Source: Paenibacillus alba (GTDB lineage Bacteria; Bacillota; Bacilli; Paenibacillales; NBRC-103111). Taken from it: a stretch of 64,000 nt of DNA. Made by a program: the position numbers and the translations under genes. Positions 34,406 through 44,043 of the stretch are shown piece by piece (positions within the stretch are counted from its first letter, which is position 1; every line of letters starts with the position of its first letter). The notes under the pieces were generated by a model. That model searched no databases. It worked only from the letters and a program-made list of their open reading frames with translations, and had not been told where the DNA came from. The DNA is taken from the NCBI RefSeq assembly GCF_013204855.1, contig NZ_JABMKZ010000004.1, forward strand, positions 310,001-374,000. Reading direction: 5' to 3'.

Positions 34406-34590
34406 AGATGATAAAAACCCGCTCCCTATCAACATAGCATTGAATTTTGGTCCGATAATAACCCGATATTTAAATACTTCCCTGTCGCTCAGTTTTAAAT
34501 CTCAATTATAGAAAATCCGATAAATATGCTATATTACATCGATAGAACATAATAGGTATAACGTGCTGTGCACGTTAACACTGGAGATAA

Positions 34591-36747
34591 ATGATGACAA
34601 CTCATAAAGTGAAAAGTGTTTGCCCCTATTGCGGAGTAGGATGCGGGATTGTACTTGAAGTCTCCGAGAACCGGGTGCTTAAAGTTACAGGCGATAAAGA
34701 GCACCCGACTAATTTCGGGAGGCTTTGCACCAAAGGCATTACTTGCGCACAAGCCATAGCTGAAACAGGACGAATGGAACATGCTTACATACGTTCTGCT
34801 CGAGGTGTTGAACCGCGTCCATTCGGTATTGATGAAGCGATACGCGAGACTGCGAAGCGGCTGCGTGCGATCCTCGACGAACATGGCCCCGATGCAATTT
34901 CCTTCTACGTTTCGGGACAAATGTCGCTCGAGGCACAGTACCTTATTAATAAATTGGCCAAAGGCTTCGTTCGAACCAACAACATCGAATCCAATTCCCG
35001 CTTATGCATGGCCAGTGCCGGCAGCGGCTATAAGCTGTCTCTCGGAGCCGACGGCCCCCCTGGTTCCTATCAGGATATGGATCGTACGGACCTGTTTTTC
35101 GTCATCGGGGCCAATATGGCCGACTGTCATCCGATCTTGTTTCAGCGCGTCCTGGACCGGGTCAAAGCAGGTGCCAAGCTGATCGTAGTCGACCCGCGGC
35201 GCAATGCTACCGCAGATAAAGCTTCGCTTTTTATGCAGATCAAACCAGGCACCGACCTTGCACTGCTTAACGGGCTGCTTCATCTACTCGTCAAAAATGG
35301 TCACACGGACCCAGCTTTCATCGCCGAGTTCACCTCAGGCTGGGAGGTTATGCCGAGCTTTCTCGAGGACTATCCACCTGATCAAGTGTCCAAAATCACA
35401 GGAATTCCAGAAGCAGATATCCGCCAAGCGGCGCAGTGGATCGGTGAGTCACGCGAATGGATGAGCTGCTGGACGATGGGACTTAACCAAAGTACACATG
35501 GGACATGGCATACCAATGCCATCTGCAATCTGCATTTAGCTACTGGCGCTATATGCCGTCCCGGCAGCGGTCCCTTCTCGCTCACCGGCCAACCGAATGC
35601 CATGGGTGGTCGCGAGATGGGCTACATGGGGCCAGGCTTGCCTGGACAGAGAAGCGTGCTTGTCGAAGCCGACAGGCATTTTATTGAAGACATGTGGAGC
35701 ATCCCGCGCGGGTCTCTGCGCACCGAAGTAGGTACGGGCACCATTTCTCTGTTCCAAAGTATGCAAGCTGGAGAAATCAAAGCATGCTGGATCATTTGCA
35801 CCAACCCGGTTACCACTGTCCCCAACCGCAAGAACGTCATCGCAGGGCTGCAGGCAGCCGAACTGGTTATCACACAAGATGCTTTCTTGGAAACAGAGAC
35901 CAATCGGTATGCAGATATCATGCTTCCCGGCGCACTATGGTCTGAAGCTGAGGGGGTAATGATCAACTCTGAACGCAACCTAACCTTCATGCAAAAAGCC
36001 GTCAATCCACCAGGAGAAGCACTGCCTGATTGGCAGATTATTGCCCGTGTCGCTTGTGAAATGGGCTTTGCGGCTGCATTTACATACAGCACTTCTGCTG
36101 ATGTATATCTCGAAATTCAAAAAGCATGGAATCCCAAAACAGGCTACGACATTCGTGGCGCATCCTACGAGCGGCTGCGTGAAACATCTATACAGTGGCC
36201 TTGTGCGCCAAATAGTGAGGATGACCGCAATCCTATCCGTTATTTGAACAATGGCATCAGCCAAAAACGAAAAGAAAATGCCGATGGCACCCATCCGCGC
36301 CTCGTTTTTGCAACGGAAAGCGGTAAAGGCATTTTTCTTGCGCGTCCTTTTTTACCGCCTTCCGAAATGCCGAACAGTGAATACTCGTTTGTTCTGAACA
36401 CAGGCCGTTTGCAGCATCAGTGGCACACACTGACCAAAACAGGCAAGATTGCGATGCTGAACAAATTGAATCCAGGTCCTTTTATCGAAATTCACCCTGA
36501 GGATGCCTTAATGATTGGCGTTCGCGAGAAGGACCTCGTCGAGGTTAGGTCACGCCGTGGTCATGCCGTGCTTCCTGCCGTCATTAGCGACAGAGTCCGT
36601 CAAGGCAATTGTTTCGCCCCTTTTCACTGGAACGACATTTACGGTGAGCATCTTACGATCAACGAGGTGACCCATGATGCGGTCGATCCCATCTCTTTTC
36701 AGCCTGAACTCAAATTCTGTGCCGTTTCACTGGCCCGTTGCACCTAA
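34591..36747 (+). CDS. Assimilatory nitrate reductase-like molybdoenzyme, catalytic subunit
   Basis: A 718-aa molybdopterin oxidoreductase. [4Fe-4S] ligands C11, C14, C18 and C46; SNSRLCMASAGSGY carries the molybdenum-ligand C139, the nitrate-reductase (not formate dehydrogenase) form; TNPVTTVPNR, GLNQSTHGT and a C-terminal molybdopterin-binding domain follow (NTGRLQHQWHTLTKTGK). Length matches the NarB/NasC group without the C-terminal [2Fe-2S] domain. Either ATG of the starting pair may be used (GGAG 4 or 7 nt upstream). No electron-transfer partner, nitrite reductase, nitrate transporter or cofactor gene is nearby, so it depends on genes elsewhere. Confidence 0.8.
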   Translation: MMTTHKVKSVCPYCGVGCGIVLEVSENRVLKVTGDKEHPTNFGRLCTKGITCAQAIAETGRMEHAYIRSARGVEPRPFGIDEAIRETAKRLRAILDEHGPDAISFYVSGQMSLEAQYLINKLAKGFVRTNNIESNSRLCMASAGSGYKLSLGADGPPGSYQDMDRTDLFFVIGANMADCHPILFQRVLDRVKAGAKLIVVDPRRNATADKASLFMQIKPGTDLALLNGLLHLLVKNGHTDPAFIAEFTSGWEVMPSFLEDYPPDQVSKITGIPEADIRQAAQWIGESREWMSCWTMGLNQSTHGTWHTNAICNLHLATGAICRPGSGPFSLTGQPNAMGGREMGYMGPGLPGQRSVLVEADRHFIEDMWSIPRGSLRTEVGTGTISLFQSMQAGEIKACWIICTNPVTTVPNRKNVIAGLQAAELVITQDAFLETETNRYADIMLPGALWSEAEGVMINSERNLTFMQKAVNPPGEALPDWQIIARVACEMGFAAAFTYSTSADVYLEIQKAWNPKTGYDIRGASYERLRETSIQWPCAPNSEDDRNPIRYLNNGISQKRKENADGTHPRLVFATESGKGIFLARPFLPPSEMPNSEYSFVLNTGRLQHQWHTLTKTGKIAMLNKLNPGPFIEIHPEDALMIGVREKDLVEVRSRRGHAVLPAVISDRVRQGNCFAPFHWNDIYGEHLTINEVTHDAVDPISFQPELKFCAVSLARCT

Positions 36748-36835
36748 TCTATGTGTTAAGGGACGCGTTTAATTAAATAGAGGCCATCTCCAAATAATAT
36801 CCACTTCCAAAAGTTTCCTAGTGATCATTTTATAA

Positions 36836-36882
36836 CAAAAAAAACAGAGAGATCAATGATTGATCTCATCTGTTTTTTATAG
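36836..36882. terminator. Terminator (bidirectional)
   Basis: AAAAAACAGA-GAGATCA, a 4-nt loop and TGATCTC-TGTTTTTT pair; it serves both the nitrate reductase-like gene and the convergent Rieske gene. Confidence 0.9.
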
Positions 36883-36890
36883 AAATACAC

Positions 36891-37937
36891 TTATGACGTA
36901 TAAATCCTTCCAAGCCCTATCTCACTGAGCAGTTGACGATAAGCTATGGATGTGCGGTCTGCAGGGATATGGGCTTCCGCATGCAAATCGAGCGGCAAGT
37001 CTTCCGGTGTCTGAGCTTCCACCATCTCCCGATCCTCATGAAAGACCTGGAGATTAAAAGAAATGGTGTCTTCAATCGAAGCATCTTTATCGAAATTTCG
37101 CGAAATTGGACTAAACAACCTTGTATAACGGGCTGAAACTGGCGATGCGCAATTTAGGATCATCAGCTTTCCATTGTTGGGGAAATAGACGGTGAGCGAA
37201 GCCGCAAAGGGCGGAAACACACGAAATTCACGAAGCCATCTAAACCCCTCTGGCGCAAGATTGTCTTGCCCTTTCCCGTAATTACTGACCGTACTCCAAT
37301 ATTCGGCTAGTAATTCGTTGCCTATACGTTTGACTTCGTATTGAGGAACATCCGTATTACTGCGATCTCCAAAAGTTTCTGTATGCACAAAAGCGAAGTG
37401 CGATACATCAAGAAACCCTTCCATTTGGCGTCCAGCCGATCCCGCAATATCGAAAGCAGGCGGCAATACATTCAGGAAATCAGGGTCATCCCAACCTGCA
37501 CATTCAGGAATATTCTCCTCTGAGGATGCCAAAGATGTCCATATCAGGCCATAGCGTTCAACAGCAGGATACATAATCAGTTTAAGTTTGGGAGATATTT
37601 TGGTATCAGGATGAGCAGGTACGGCCGTACACTTTCCTTCGCAGCTATAGCGGAATCCATGGTAAGGACAAACGATTTCTCCGTTTTCGACCCATCCTTT
37701 ACTAAGCGGCGCACCGCGATGGAAGCACAAGTCACGGGCAATGACAATCTTTCCGTTACTGCGGTAGCACACTAACTTCACGTCAAGCAGCTTCACAGCT
37801 ACTGGTTTGTCTACAATCTCGCTTGCTTGCGCCACAGGGTACCAATATTGCGATAACACGTGCCAATCCTGTGGAGAAAATGTACAATCGCGTGGCAGTT
37901 GGGCTTCCTCATTGTGGCTTTTAACATTAGAAATCAT
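36891..37937 (-). CDS. Rieske non-haem iron oxygenase, vanillate O-demethylase-like alpha subunit
   Basis: A 348-aa ring-hydroxylating-type oxygenase: Rieske ligands C71, H73, C90 and H93 (CFHRGAPL ... CPYHG) and the mononuclear-iron site EGFLDVSHFAFVH (D177, H180, H185). Architecture fits PobA/VanA- and PaO-type oxygenases that hydroxylate or demethylate aromatic or sterol-like substrates. No reductase or ferredoxin gene is adjacent, so an electron donor from elsewhere is needed. AGGAGAG lies 8 nt before ATG. An inverted repeat (38007-38030) in its promoter may bind a repressor. Confidence 0.85.
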   Translation of the reverse strand: MISNVKSHNEEAQLPRDCTFSPQDWHVLSQYWYPVAQASEIVDKPVAVKLLDVKLVCYRSNGKIVIARDLCFHRGAPLSKGWVENGEIVCPYHGFRYSCEGKCTAVPAHPDTKISPKLKLIMYPAVERYGLIWTSLASSEENIPECAGWDDPDFLNVLPPAFDIAGSAGRQMEGFLDVSHFAFVHTETFGDRSNTDVPQYEVKRIGNELLAEYWSTVSNYGKGQDNLAPEGFRWLREFRVFPPFAASLTVYFPNNGKLMILNCASPVSARYTRLFSPISRNFDKDASIEDTISFNLQVFHEDREMVEAQTPEDLPLDLHAEAHIPADRTSIAYRQLLSEIGLGRIYTS

Positions 37938-38262
37938 ACTGGTTCTCTCCTTCTATGTCTATTTGACCCGTGCAACATTTCCCTAGGTAACAAGTAAGTT
38001 ATTGTGACTAACAAATAAATTAAAGTTAGTATACAACTGCACTCAAGCTGTTCGCAACGCGATTGGAGCAAAATAGGAACCGTGCATAATAAGACATTAA
38101 TCTCTTGTAATCCTTCATAAACAAAGAAGAAACCAAACCTTGGTAAATGGAAGTGTCTAGCAACCATTAAACTCAAAGATGAGGTTTCTTTTGTACGTTA
38201 TTTAGACTAGGAATCAACTATTTGTACAGATGGCTTAGGAAGACGATATCTCCACAAAGCGC
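37938..38262. other. Intergenic region upstream of the Rieske gene
   Basis: 325 bp. It contains the inverted repeat ACTAAC (38007-38012) / GTTAGT (38025-38030), a candidate operator, and near 38128-38195 a long-loop inverted repeat AAGAAACC/GGTTTCTT that may be a weak terminator of the exopolysaccharide operon. A minus-strand frame (37934-38176) is open but has no ribosome site or family resemblance. Confidence 0.45.
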
Positions 38263-39117
38263 TTATACATCATACTCAACCTGCTTCTTCGCCTGGGCAA
38301 TGAATTCCAAAGGATTCGAAATTTGCTCGGCATCATACGCCACAGCGCCCATTTTCAGAACAAGCTCCACCCGATATTTATTCGCGAATTCGTCTCGATT
38401 CCGTTCATCTACCCTGCTTCTCAACCTCTCAATGACGATCATAGCGCCAGGGAGATCCGTGAACAAAAGCATGCCCCACATCGGATTTTCTTTATTTAAC
38501 AAATAAAGTGAATCGTTCGTACGAATGCTGACCTGACTCATTTTGGACAGATCCTGGATAGCTTCCAATAATTGTTCCTCCCCGATCATACGCCGGAGCT
38601 CATCCCAATACTTCACGCTGATAACCATAAGAGTTAAAGGAATTTGGTATCTAACCGATAGAGCCATGAACACCGAAGCATCGCTTTGGAAGGACAAGGT
38701 GTTCTTTAAGCTCGTTCTGGCATCGACAGTCGCAAGTGACTCGTTTGCTTTTATCAATTGGTCATTTTCCTGCTGCAGCTGCCTATTCCCCAAGGTTAAC
38801 AACCAAGTTGCTACAGTAAACAAAGGTGTCATAATGAGCCAGAAATAGTTCTGTGTCCCAATCAAGCCACCGACAACTACGGTCTGATACAGCGTAAACG
38901 TTCCATAGCCGAAAATGAATAAAATATTCAGAATCAGCCCCGTTGTCACTGTAGTAAAGTACGTCACCACCGCGATTAGAAAGGCTAGATTCAGAAAGAT
39001 GATGTTTTGGATATACAGATTCGGATTTCCAGACGTGAATACGATGCTGATGAAACAAGCAAGAATCAGCAGCAAGAACGCGCCATCCGATACGACACTA
39101 CTTCGAGAGCGTTTCAT
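38263..39117 (-). CDS. ydaK: YdaK-like membrane c-di-GMP receptor with degenerate GGDEF domain
   Basis: A 284-aa protein with four membrane helices (residues 12-105), a coiled-coil linker (ENDQLIKANESLAT) and a GGDEF-like domain (135-284) whose GGDEF loop has become NKENP, so it cannot make c-di-GMP. The upstream inhibitory site R199-T-N-D202 (RxxD) is kept, as expected of a c-di-GMP receptor. B. subtilis YdaK (283 aa) is such a receptor and controls the same type of operon. It overlaps YdaN by 4 bp (ATGA) and is the last gene of the operon. Confidence 0.85.
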   Translation of the reverse strand: MKRSRSSVVSDGAFLLLILACFISIVFTSGNPNLYIQNIIFLNLAFLIAVVTYFTTVTTGLILNILFIFGYGTFTLYQTVVVGGLIGTQNYFWLIMTPLFTVATWLLTLGNRQLQQENDQLIKANESLATVDARTSLKNTLSFQSDASVFMALSVRYQIPLTLMVISVKYWDELRRMIGEEQLLEAIQDLSKMSQVSIRTNDSLYLLNKENPMWGMLLFTDLPGAMIVIERLRSRVDERNRDEFANKYRVELVLKMGAVAYDAEQISNPLEFIAQAKKQVEYDV

Positions 39118-41204
39118 CGACGACCGCCCCGTTTCTTGTTGTATTTACGAATCATTAGAATAAGCGAGAGAAGAACCAACAATACGATTAGCATTGAAGC
39201 AATCATGAATCCAAGAACATCGCGGCGCTCAAGCACTTCGGTCAGTACATTGGCGGATTCTGGTGTCGTTTCTTTTTTGAAGCGGAATGCTTTGATGTTG
39301 CCGTCAATGTCCGTCACAGCCCCATCGCCAAATACTTTCCATAACGTACCTTCCGAACCGATAAGCTTCGATGCCAGATAAGTATACTTCGATTCACTGC
39401 CCGTAACGGCGAGAAGACCAAATCCATTGCCATATGGCGAGTCGATCAACTGAAGGGTACCGATACGTGTCCCATAACTGGCGTCGATGCTCATTTTCTC
39501 ATTGGATACGAAGCCGCGGCCACTCGCGTCATAACGGAAGTATAGATTTTTATTCGTATCACGTATGACTTGATTGTCTTGGTAGCTGCCGATGGCAATA
39601 ATTTCTCGATCTTTTAATTGCTGCGCATTGACATTGTCTTGATAGTATTGGATCTCTCCTGTGTTCGTTTGTGCGTAACGGCCTACTAAATTAAACAAAT
39701 TGGTAAGAGTCTGATAGATGTAACCGTCCCTTTCTTTCGGGAGCACAACAGCTACCTTATTGTAGCTTCCATCCCGCAGGAAAGGATACGGATAATTATT
39801 AAACAAGAGGTCTGCTCTATCTTTGGTATTGAGCTGAAGCATCGTATCCTTGTCAATGAAAGCCCAAGGCATTTGCCCCTGATTCTCAATGCACCACGCG
39901 TTCTTAAGCTCTAAATCAAAGGCTACTTTCACTGTGAAATTACCGCTTATGTTCAGCGTTTTGGGAATAATCAATTCCATATGATCGCCATCGGCAAGTT
40001 CGGTGGAAAGCCTTTTGCTGCCGATCGGCGTGTCATTAATCAGAACGGTAACCATGGACCTGTCAAAATCCAGATTTCTGGCATACCGGAACTTGATGTT
40101 CAGCTTGCTGGCATCCGCGATTGAACGGTTGCCCGGAAGCGAGATGAAATAGGATTTCTCCCGATGTCTGTCTCCCGTTAGTTTATCGCCAGTTTCCGTT
40201 AATGTGAGATTGCGGCTAATATTGACAGTGGGAGTATCCACTTCTGTCGTGTTATCCACATCTTTGTGATCGGCATCCATTTGGTTTAATAACGTTTGGT
40301 TCGCAGTTAATCGACCAGCCTTGACCAATAAATCAGCATTTCTTGATGTGATGACCAGAACCGAGCGATCAGCTTGCTTGATTAATTGCAGGGTTGCTTT
40401 ATTTTCTAGATTATCCGACTGAACAAGCGGTTTTATCTCATCAGGAAGATTCTCGAAGAGTGAGACCAATACGACAGCCTGCTTTCCCTTCATATTGTCT
40501 GAATTATATTCCGCTAATGGGATAGGCTTTTCTGTCGTTGGATTTGCTTTAGCGAAGCCGGACAAAGCATAAGTTGCCGCTTCTAACTCAGCGGCCATGC
40601 TCGCTTTCGGAACCGCTATCGCATTTTGAGCATCTTTAATCGTCCCTAGACCGATAAAATGCTGATTAAAATCACGAATGCTGTTTTGAATAGGTTCCGC
40701 TGAATAGTTTACTGCGACCCGGGAAGACTTGGCGATTTGCAGCCAGTTCTCTCTCGTTTCTGTCGGTAGACAAACATTCGCCACGAGTGGAGCTGTTGAT
40801 TCCAGGTGACCTTGAACCATCAAAGTGTTAACACCCTTCACAATCATTTCTACGGGAATCTGAACCGACAGCTGCTGCTTTCCTGTCTCCTGCGCAGCCG
40901 GACGAAAGGAATGGAAAGGTGTCCCATTCATAGAAAGTGTGATACTGGAACGTTCATTTTGAGTCAATTGCGAGATTGTATAATCAAGATGAACCTCAAC
41001 GCTCTCCTCTTGCCAATAACTTTCTACTTGAAAAAATTGTTCCATATATGTATCCCGGCCGGATAACGAAGTTTCTGTAAAATTCGTCTGGTAGTGCTTC
41101 GTTCCAGCCGTTGCTAACTCTTCAGCCGAAGCACTAATGCCTGAGATCAATTGCAGTATGATCATCGTGAACATAACTGCGAGCCCTACCATTCTTTTTT
41201 TCAC
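39114..41204 (-). CDS. ydaN: YdaN-like cellulose-synthase-regulator (BcsB) family protein
   Basis: A 696-aa exported protein: signal peptide ending ISASA, large extracellular beta-rich and carbohydrate-binding-like region (FYSLPGNRSIADASKLNIKF type segments), and a single C-terminal membrane helix (about 670-690, DVLGFMIASMLIVLLVLLSL) with a basic tail. It is the BcsB-like partner that guides the nascent polysaccharide made by the GT2 protein. I chose GTG at 41204, because AGGGGTGATC precedes it; the longer GTG at 41213 overlaps that site. Confidence 0.85.
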   Translation of the reverse strand: MKKRMVGLAVMFTMIILQLISGISASAEELATAGTKHYQTNFTETSLSGRDTYMEQFFQVESYWQEESVEVHLDYTISQLTQNERSSITLSMNGTPFHSFRPAAQETGKQQLSVQIPVEMIVKGVNTLMVQGHLESTAPLVANVCLPTETRENWLQIAKSSRVAVNYSAEPIQNSIRDFNQHFIGLGTIKDAQNAIAVPKASMAAELEAATYALSGFAKANPTTEKPIPLAEYNSDNMKGKQAVVLVSLFENLPDEIKPLVQSDNLENKATLQLIKQADRSVLVITSRNADLLVKAGRLTANQTLLNQMDADHKDVDNTTEVDTPTVNISRNLTLTETGDKLTGDRHREKSYFISLPGNRSIADASKLNIKFRYARNLDFDRSMVTVLINDTPIGSKRLSTELADGDHMELIIPKTLNISGNFTVKVAFDLELKNAWCIENQGQMPWAFIDKDTMLQLNTKDRADLLFNNYPYPFLRDGSYNKVAVVLPKERDGYIYQTLTNLFNLVGRYAQTNTGEIQYYQDNVNAQQLKDREIIAIGSYQDNQVIRDTNKNLYFRYDASGRGFVSNEKMSIDASYGTRIGTLQLIDSPYGNGFGLLAVTGSESKYTYLASKLIGSEGTLWKVFGDGAVTDIDGNIKAFRFKKETTPESANVLTEVLERRDVLGFMIASMLIVLLVLLSLILMIRKYNKKRGGRR

Positions 41205-41220
41205 AACGATCACCCCTAAT

Positions 41221-42471
41221 TTAGAACCTTTCTGTTTTGTACCATTTAGCTTCTCTTTTAAAGACCAAATCCTTCAGGAATGTGTACATTCCATACGCCG
41301 CGACGACCATCCACATCTGGCAATAGGAGACGTACATCAGCAGAATAATCCATATATTAGATAATCTCATTTCACCTTTTTCAGTGACCAAAGTGATGAA
41401 TGTCCCAACTACAAACAAGGTAATGGCCAGAACCCACAAAAAAGAGCTGAAGCCGGCGATTGTCGTAGAGACATACCCAAGTGCATGAAGAACAAGCAGC
41501 AAATCAGATAAGATTAATGAGCTGAGCAGCAAAAAATAGATGGACAAAAAGTAGATAATATCGAACCGAATATTTCGGGCTTCGCGTTTGAACAGCATCG
41601 GAATATTTTTGACAATGACATAAATATTCCCCTTGGCCCACCTTGTACGCTGCTTAAACCATACTTGAACGGTTTGCGGCTCCTGCTCCCATGTTACGGC
41701 TTTGGGCTGAAACTTGATCCGATACCCCATCATATAAATGCGAAAGCTGATTTCGGTATCCTCAGCGATCGCTTTCACATCCCAACCTCCGATACGATCA
41801 ACGATTTCACGGCGCATAATGAAATTCGTTCCAGGAATGGTACAGAGCTTAAACAATTTCCATCTGCCGGCTTGCGCCATCCATTGAAAGGATAAGGTCT
41901 CAATATTAATAAATCGTGTTAACAGGTTGGCATCCCGATTACGCGTTCGGAATTTCCCGATCACTGCGCCGAGCGTAGGATCGTTCGTAATCTCCGAAAC
42001 CAGATAGAGCAGCGCCTTCTTCTCCGGTGTATTATCCGCGTCATAAATCGCGATATACTCCCCTTTGCTCTTCTGAAAACCGATATTCAAAGCATTCGAC
42101 TTGCCTTTTCCTCCGGTAACACCATCTGTATTCATAATCGTCAGATTTCTTCCGGGGAATTTCAATTGAAGTTGACCCAGCAATTCGCTGCTGTTGTCGG
42201 AAGAATTGTCGTTAATGACGATAATTTCGTATCGGTCATGCGGATATTCCAAAGCGAGCAGCGATTCGACCGTTTTCGTAATCACTTTCCCTTCATTGTG
42301 GGCGGGCACCATGATGGATACGAAAGGCGCCTCTCCTTTCAGCGGTGGAAGCGGTTTGTTCTCAATTTGAATATAGTACAAGTATCCAGCCACAATGAGA
42401 ACGACGTTCACAAGCAGGAGAGACCAAATACAAATGACTGAGATTAGCATAAGAATGTCTGCAATTGTCAT
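41221..42471 (-). CDS. ydaM: YdaM-like GT2 exopolysaccharide synthase
   Basis: A 416-aa processive glycosyltransferase: N-terminal helix, catalytic domain with SIMVPAHNEGKVITKTVES, an IYDADNTPE acidic motif (about 141), DTEISFRIY, and QRTRWAKGN (QxxRW, about 275), then three or more helices at the C-terminus. It polymerises a beta-linked sugar at the membrane; the sugar is not known, poly-N-acetylglucosamine-like or other. It starts at ATG within the end of ydaL (4-bp overlap), so translation is coupled. Confidence 0.9.
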   Translation of the reverse strand: MTIADILMLISVICIWSLLLVNVVLIVAGYLYYIQIENKPLPPLKGEAPFVSIMVPAHNEGKVITKTVESLLALEYPHDRYEIIVINDNSSDNSSELLGQLQLKFPGRNLTIMNTDGVTGGKGKSNALNIGFQKSKGEYIAIYDADNTPEKKALLYLVSEITNDPTLGAVIGKFRTRNRDANLLTRFINIETLSFQWMAQAGRWKLFKLCTIPGTNFIMRREIVDRIGGWDVKAIAEDTEISFRIYMMGYRIKFQPKAVTWEQEPQTVQVWFKQRTRWAKGNIYVIVKNIPMLFKREARNIRFDIIYFLSIYFLLLSSLILSDLLLVLHALGYVSTTIAGFSSFLWVLAITLFVVGTFITLVTEKGEMRLSNIWIILLMYVSYCQMWMVVAAYGMYTFLKDLVFKREAKWYKTERF

Positions 42472-44030
42472 AATTGTCTCCCCATATGTGTGTATTTGCG
42501 TTTATATAACCGATAACCGATAATCAAAAAGGCCGTAAATAGCAGCAGTGTTGTTGCAATTAGAATAATGAATACTTTATTTTGCACTGAAAACAAGTTT
42601 GCTAAACTTTTCTTGCCTTCTTGTACATAAGCATGCTCGGAATTGACATCCTGCTTATTGTTATTGAGCAAAATGGTTTGCCCATTGATGCGAAGCTGAC
42701 CGTTGCTTGATCCCATTTCATTCGCTTCAGTTCGAACTGTGTGCGCCTCATTTTTGTAATCCGAGAACGTTGTCCAGTCCGAAAGCAGCTTGGTTATTAA
42801 AGCTTCTGACTTCTGACGGTCTTCCGGGAATGCATACACAAGTGCTGTATCCATCGGCAATGGTTCCAGAATCTCCCCAGGAGCAACATATTGGCTTAAT
42901 TCATCATTTCGGATCGTATAAACCGCCGATTGAAATGCTTTGGACGTTGCGGTTTGGGAACGATACAAAACACGCTCATTCGGGAAAATGACGCTTGAAT
43001 CAAAATAAGCCAAGCCGTTCGCAGCATAATGCTGATCATACGTCCAATACATTTCCGACCCCACGCCAAGTGGAACAATGCCATATCCCCCTAAAGCATC
43101 AAGAAACGCAAGCATCTCCGATTTCAATACCGAGATATCTTGACTAATCGTAGAAGCGACAACCGGGGCTTGGACAATAATGGTCCCGTTGCGGGACTGC
43201 ACATGTTTTAACGTCTCGAGGTATCGCTGGACAGCAGGATAATCGAGATTGCTGAGAACCGGCTGTACACTCGCGATAAAGGGAATCCCCGCCTCATATA
43301 ATCGATCAGCCATCTCATTAAGCAAGTCCAAATTGGAGAAAGGATAAATCTGATCCAGCACCATGTACGTATGACTACTCGTAGTCACATTTAGCCAGTC
43401 TTTCAGCAAATAAGCTGCTGCAAGCTCGCTTAAGTTGCCTTTTACCAGATAAGGAATGTATGCATATTTCCCGTCCATCACAGCAAATGGAGAGTTTATC
43501 TTCAATTTCTCCGAGCTTAAGCTGCCGTACGTCTTGCCTTTGAATTTGGTCAAGTAGGAGATTCCGCTTACGGTCATGGCGGTTTGTTGGAGCTGGCCTA
43601 TTTCCAATTTGGCCGTATCTTGATCTGCGCTTACACTGTCCAACTGCAACGCTTGCCGAATGTTCTCAGGAACTTGATTTCCAATGTGTAAATAGTTCCC
43701 CTCATAGGTAGCCGAATCCCTCACATAACTGTCAGGCAGCTGAAATAAATCATCCGCATTTCGAACGGAAATGACCTTGTTGAACTTATTCAACATGCCA
43801 GCTTCATAGTGATCGTAATTAATTACGGTCACTTGTGCTCCGAAAGAAGCAAGAACACGTTCAAGAGCTTCAATATTGCCTTCTTTTGGCGTACTCATTG
43901 CTGCGCTGTCATAAATAAGCAGAACGGATGCAGTCTTCGATGTACGGGCCTCCATCCCTTTTGGAAAAGCAAGCCCAGCTAGCAAATAGAGGAGCAGAAG
44001 CCCCGCCATGAAGATTCGCCGTTTCAGCAT
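42468..44030 (-). CDS. ydaL: YdaL-like DUF2334 protein of the exopolysaccharide operon
   Basis: A 520-aa protein with an N-terminal signal/anchor (GLLLLYLLAGLAFPKGMEA), a DUF2334 polysaccharide-deacetylase-like region (DQIYPFSNLDLLNEMADRLY then GIPFIASVQPVL; HVQSRNGTIIVQ) and a C-terminal membrane helix (VFIILIATTLLLFTAFLIIG). By position it may modify the polymer made by YdaM; the classic deacetylase catalytic residues are not obvious. ATG 44030 has AAGGAA about 8 nt upstream; an in-frame GTG (44039) abuts that site. Confidence 0.8.
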   Translation of the reverse strand: MLKRRIFMAGLLLLYLLAGLAFPKGMEARTSKTASVLLIYDSAAMSTPKEGNIEALERVLASFGAQVTVINYDHYEAGMLNKFNKVISVRNADDLFQLPDSYVRDSATYEGNYLHIGNQVPENIRQALQLDSVSADQDTAKLEIGQLQQTAMTVSGISYLTKFKGKTYGSLSSEKLKINSPFAVMDGKYAYIPYLVKGNLSELAAAYLLKDWLNVTTSSHTYMVLDQIYPFSNLDLLNEMADRLYEAGIPFIASVQPVLSNLDYPAVQRYLETLKHVQSRNGTIIVQAPVVASTISQDISVLKSEMLAFLDALGGYGIVPLGVGSEMYWTYDQHYAANGLAYFDSSVIFPNERVLYRSQTATSKAFQSAVYTIRNDELSQYVAPGEILEPLPMDTALVYAFPEDRQKSEALITKLLSDWTTFSDYKNEAHTVRTEANEMGSSNGQLRINGQTILLNNNKQDVNSEHAYVQEGKKSLANLFSVQNKVFIILIATTLLLFTAFLIIGYRLYKRKYTHMGRQL

Positions 44031-44043
44031 GATGTCCACTTCC

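Noticed and set aside
37934-38176. 80-aa minus-strand frame upstream of the Rieske gene
   Set aside because: No ribosome binding site, odd composition, and it overlaps the promoter region.
38125-38195. Possible insertion-sequence end near AAGAAACC/GGTTTCTT
   Set aside because: The inverted repeat flanks only about 50 bp and no transposase or target duplication is seen.
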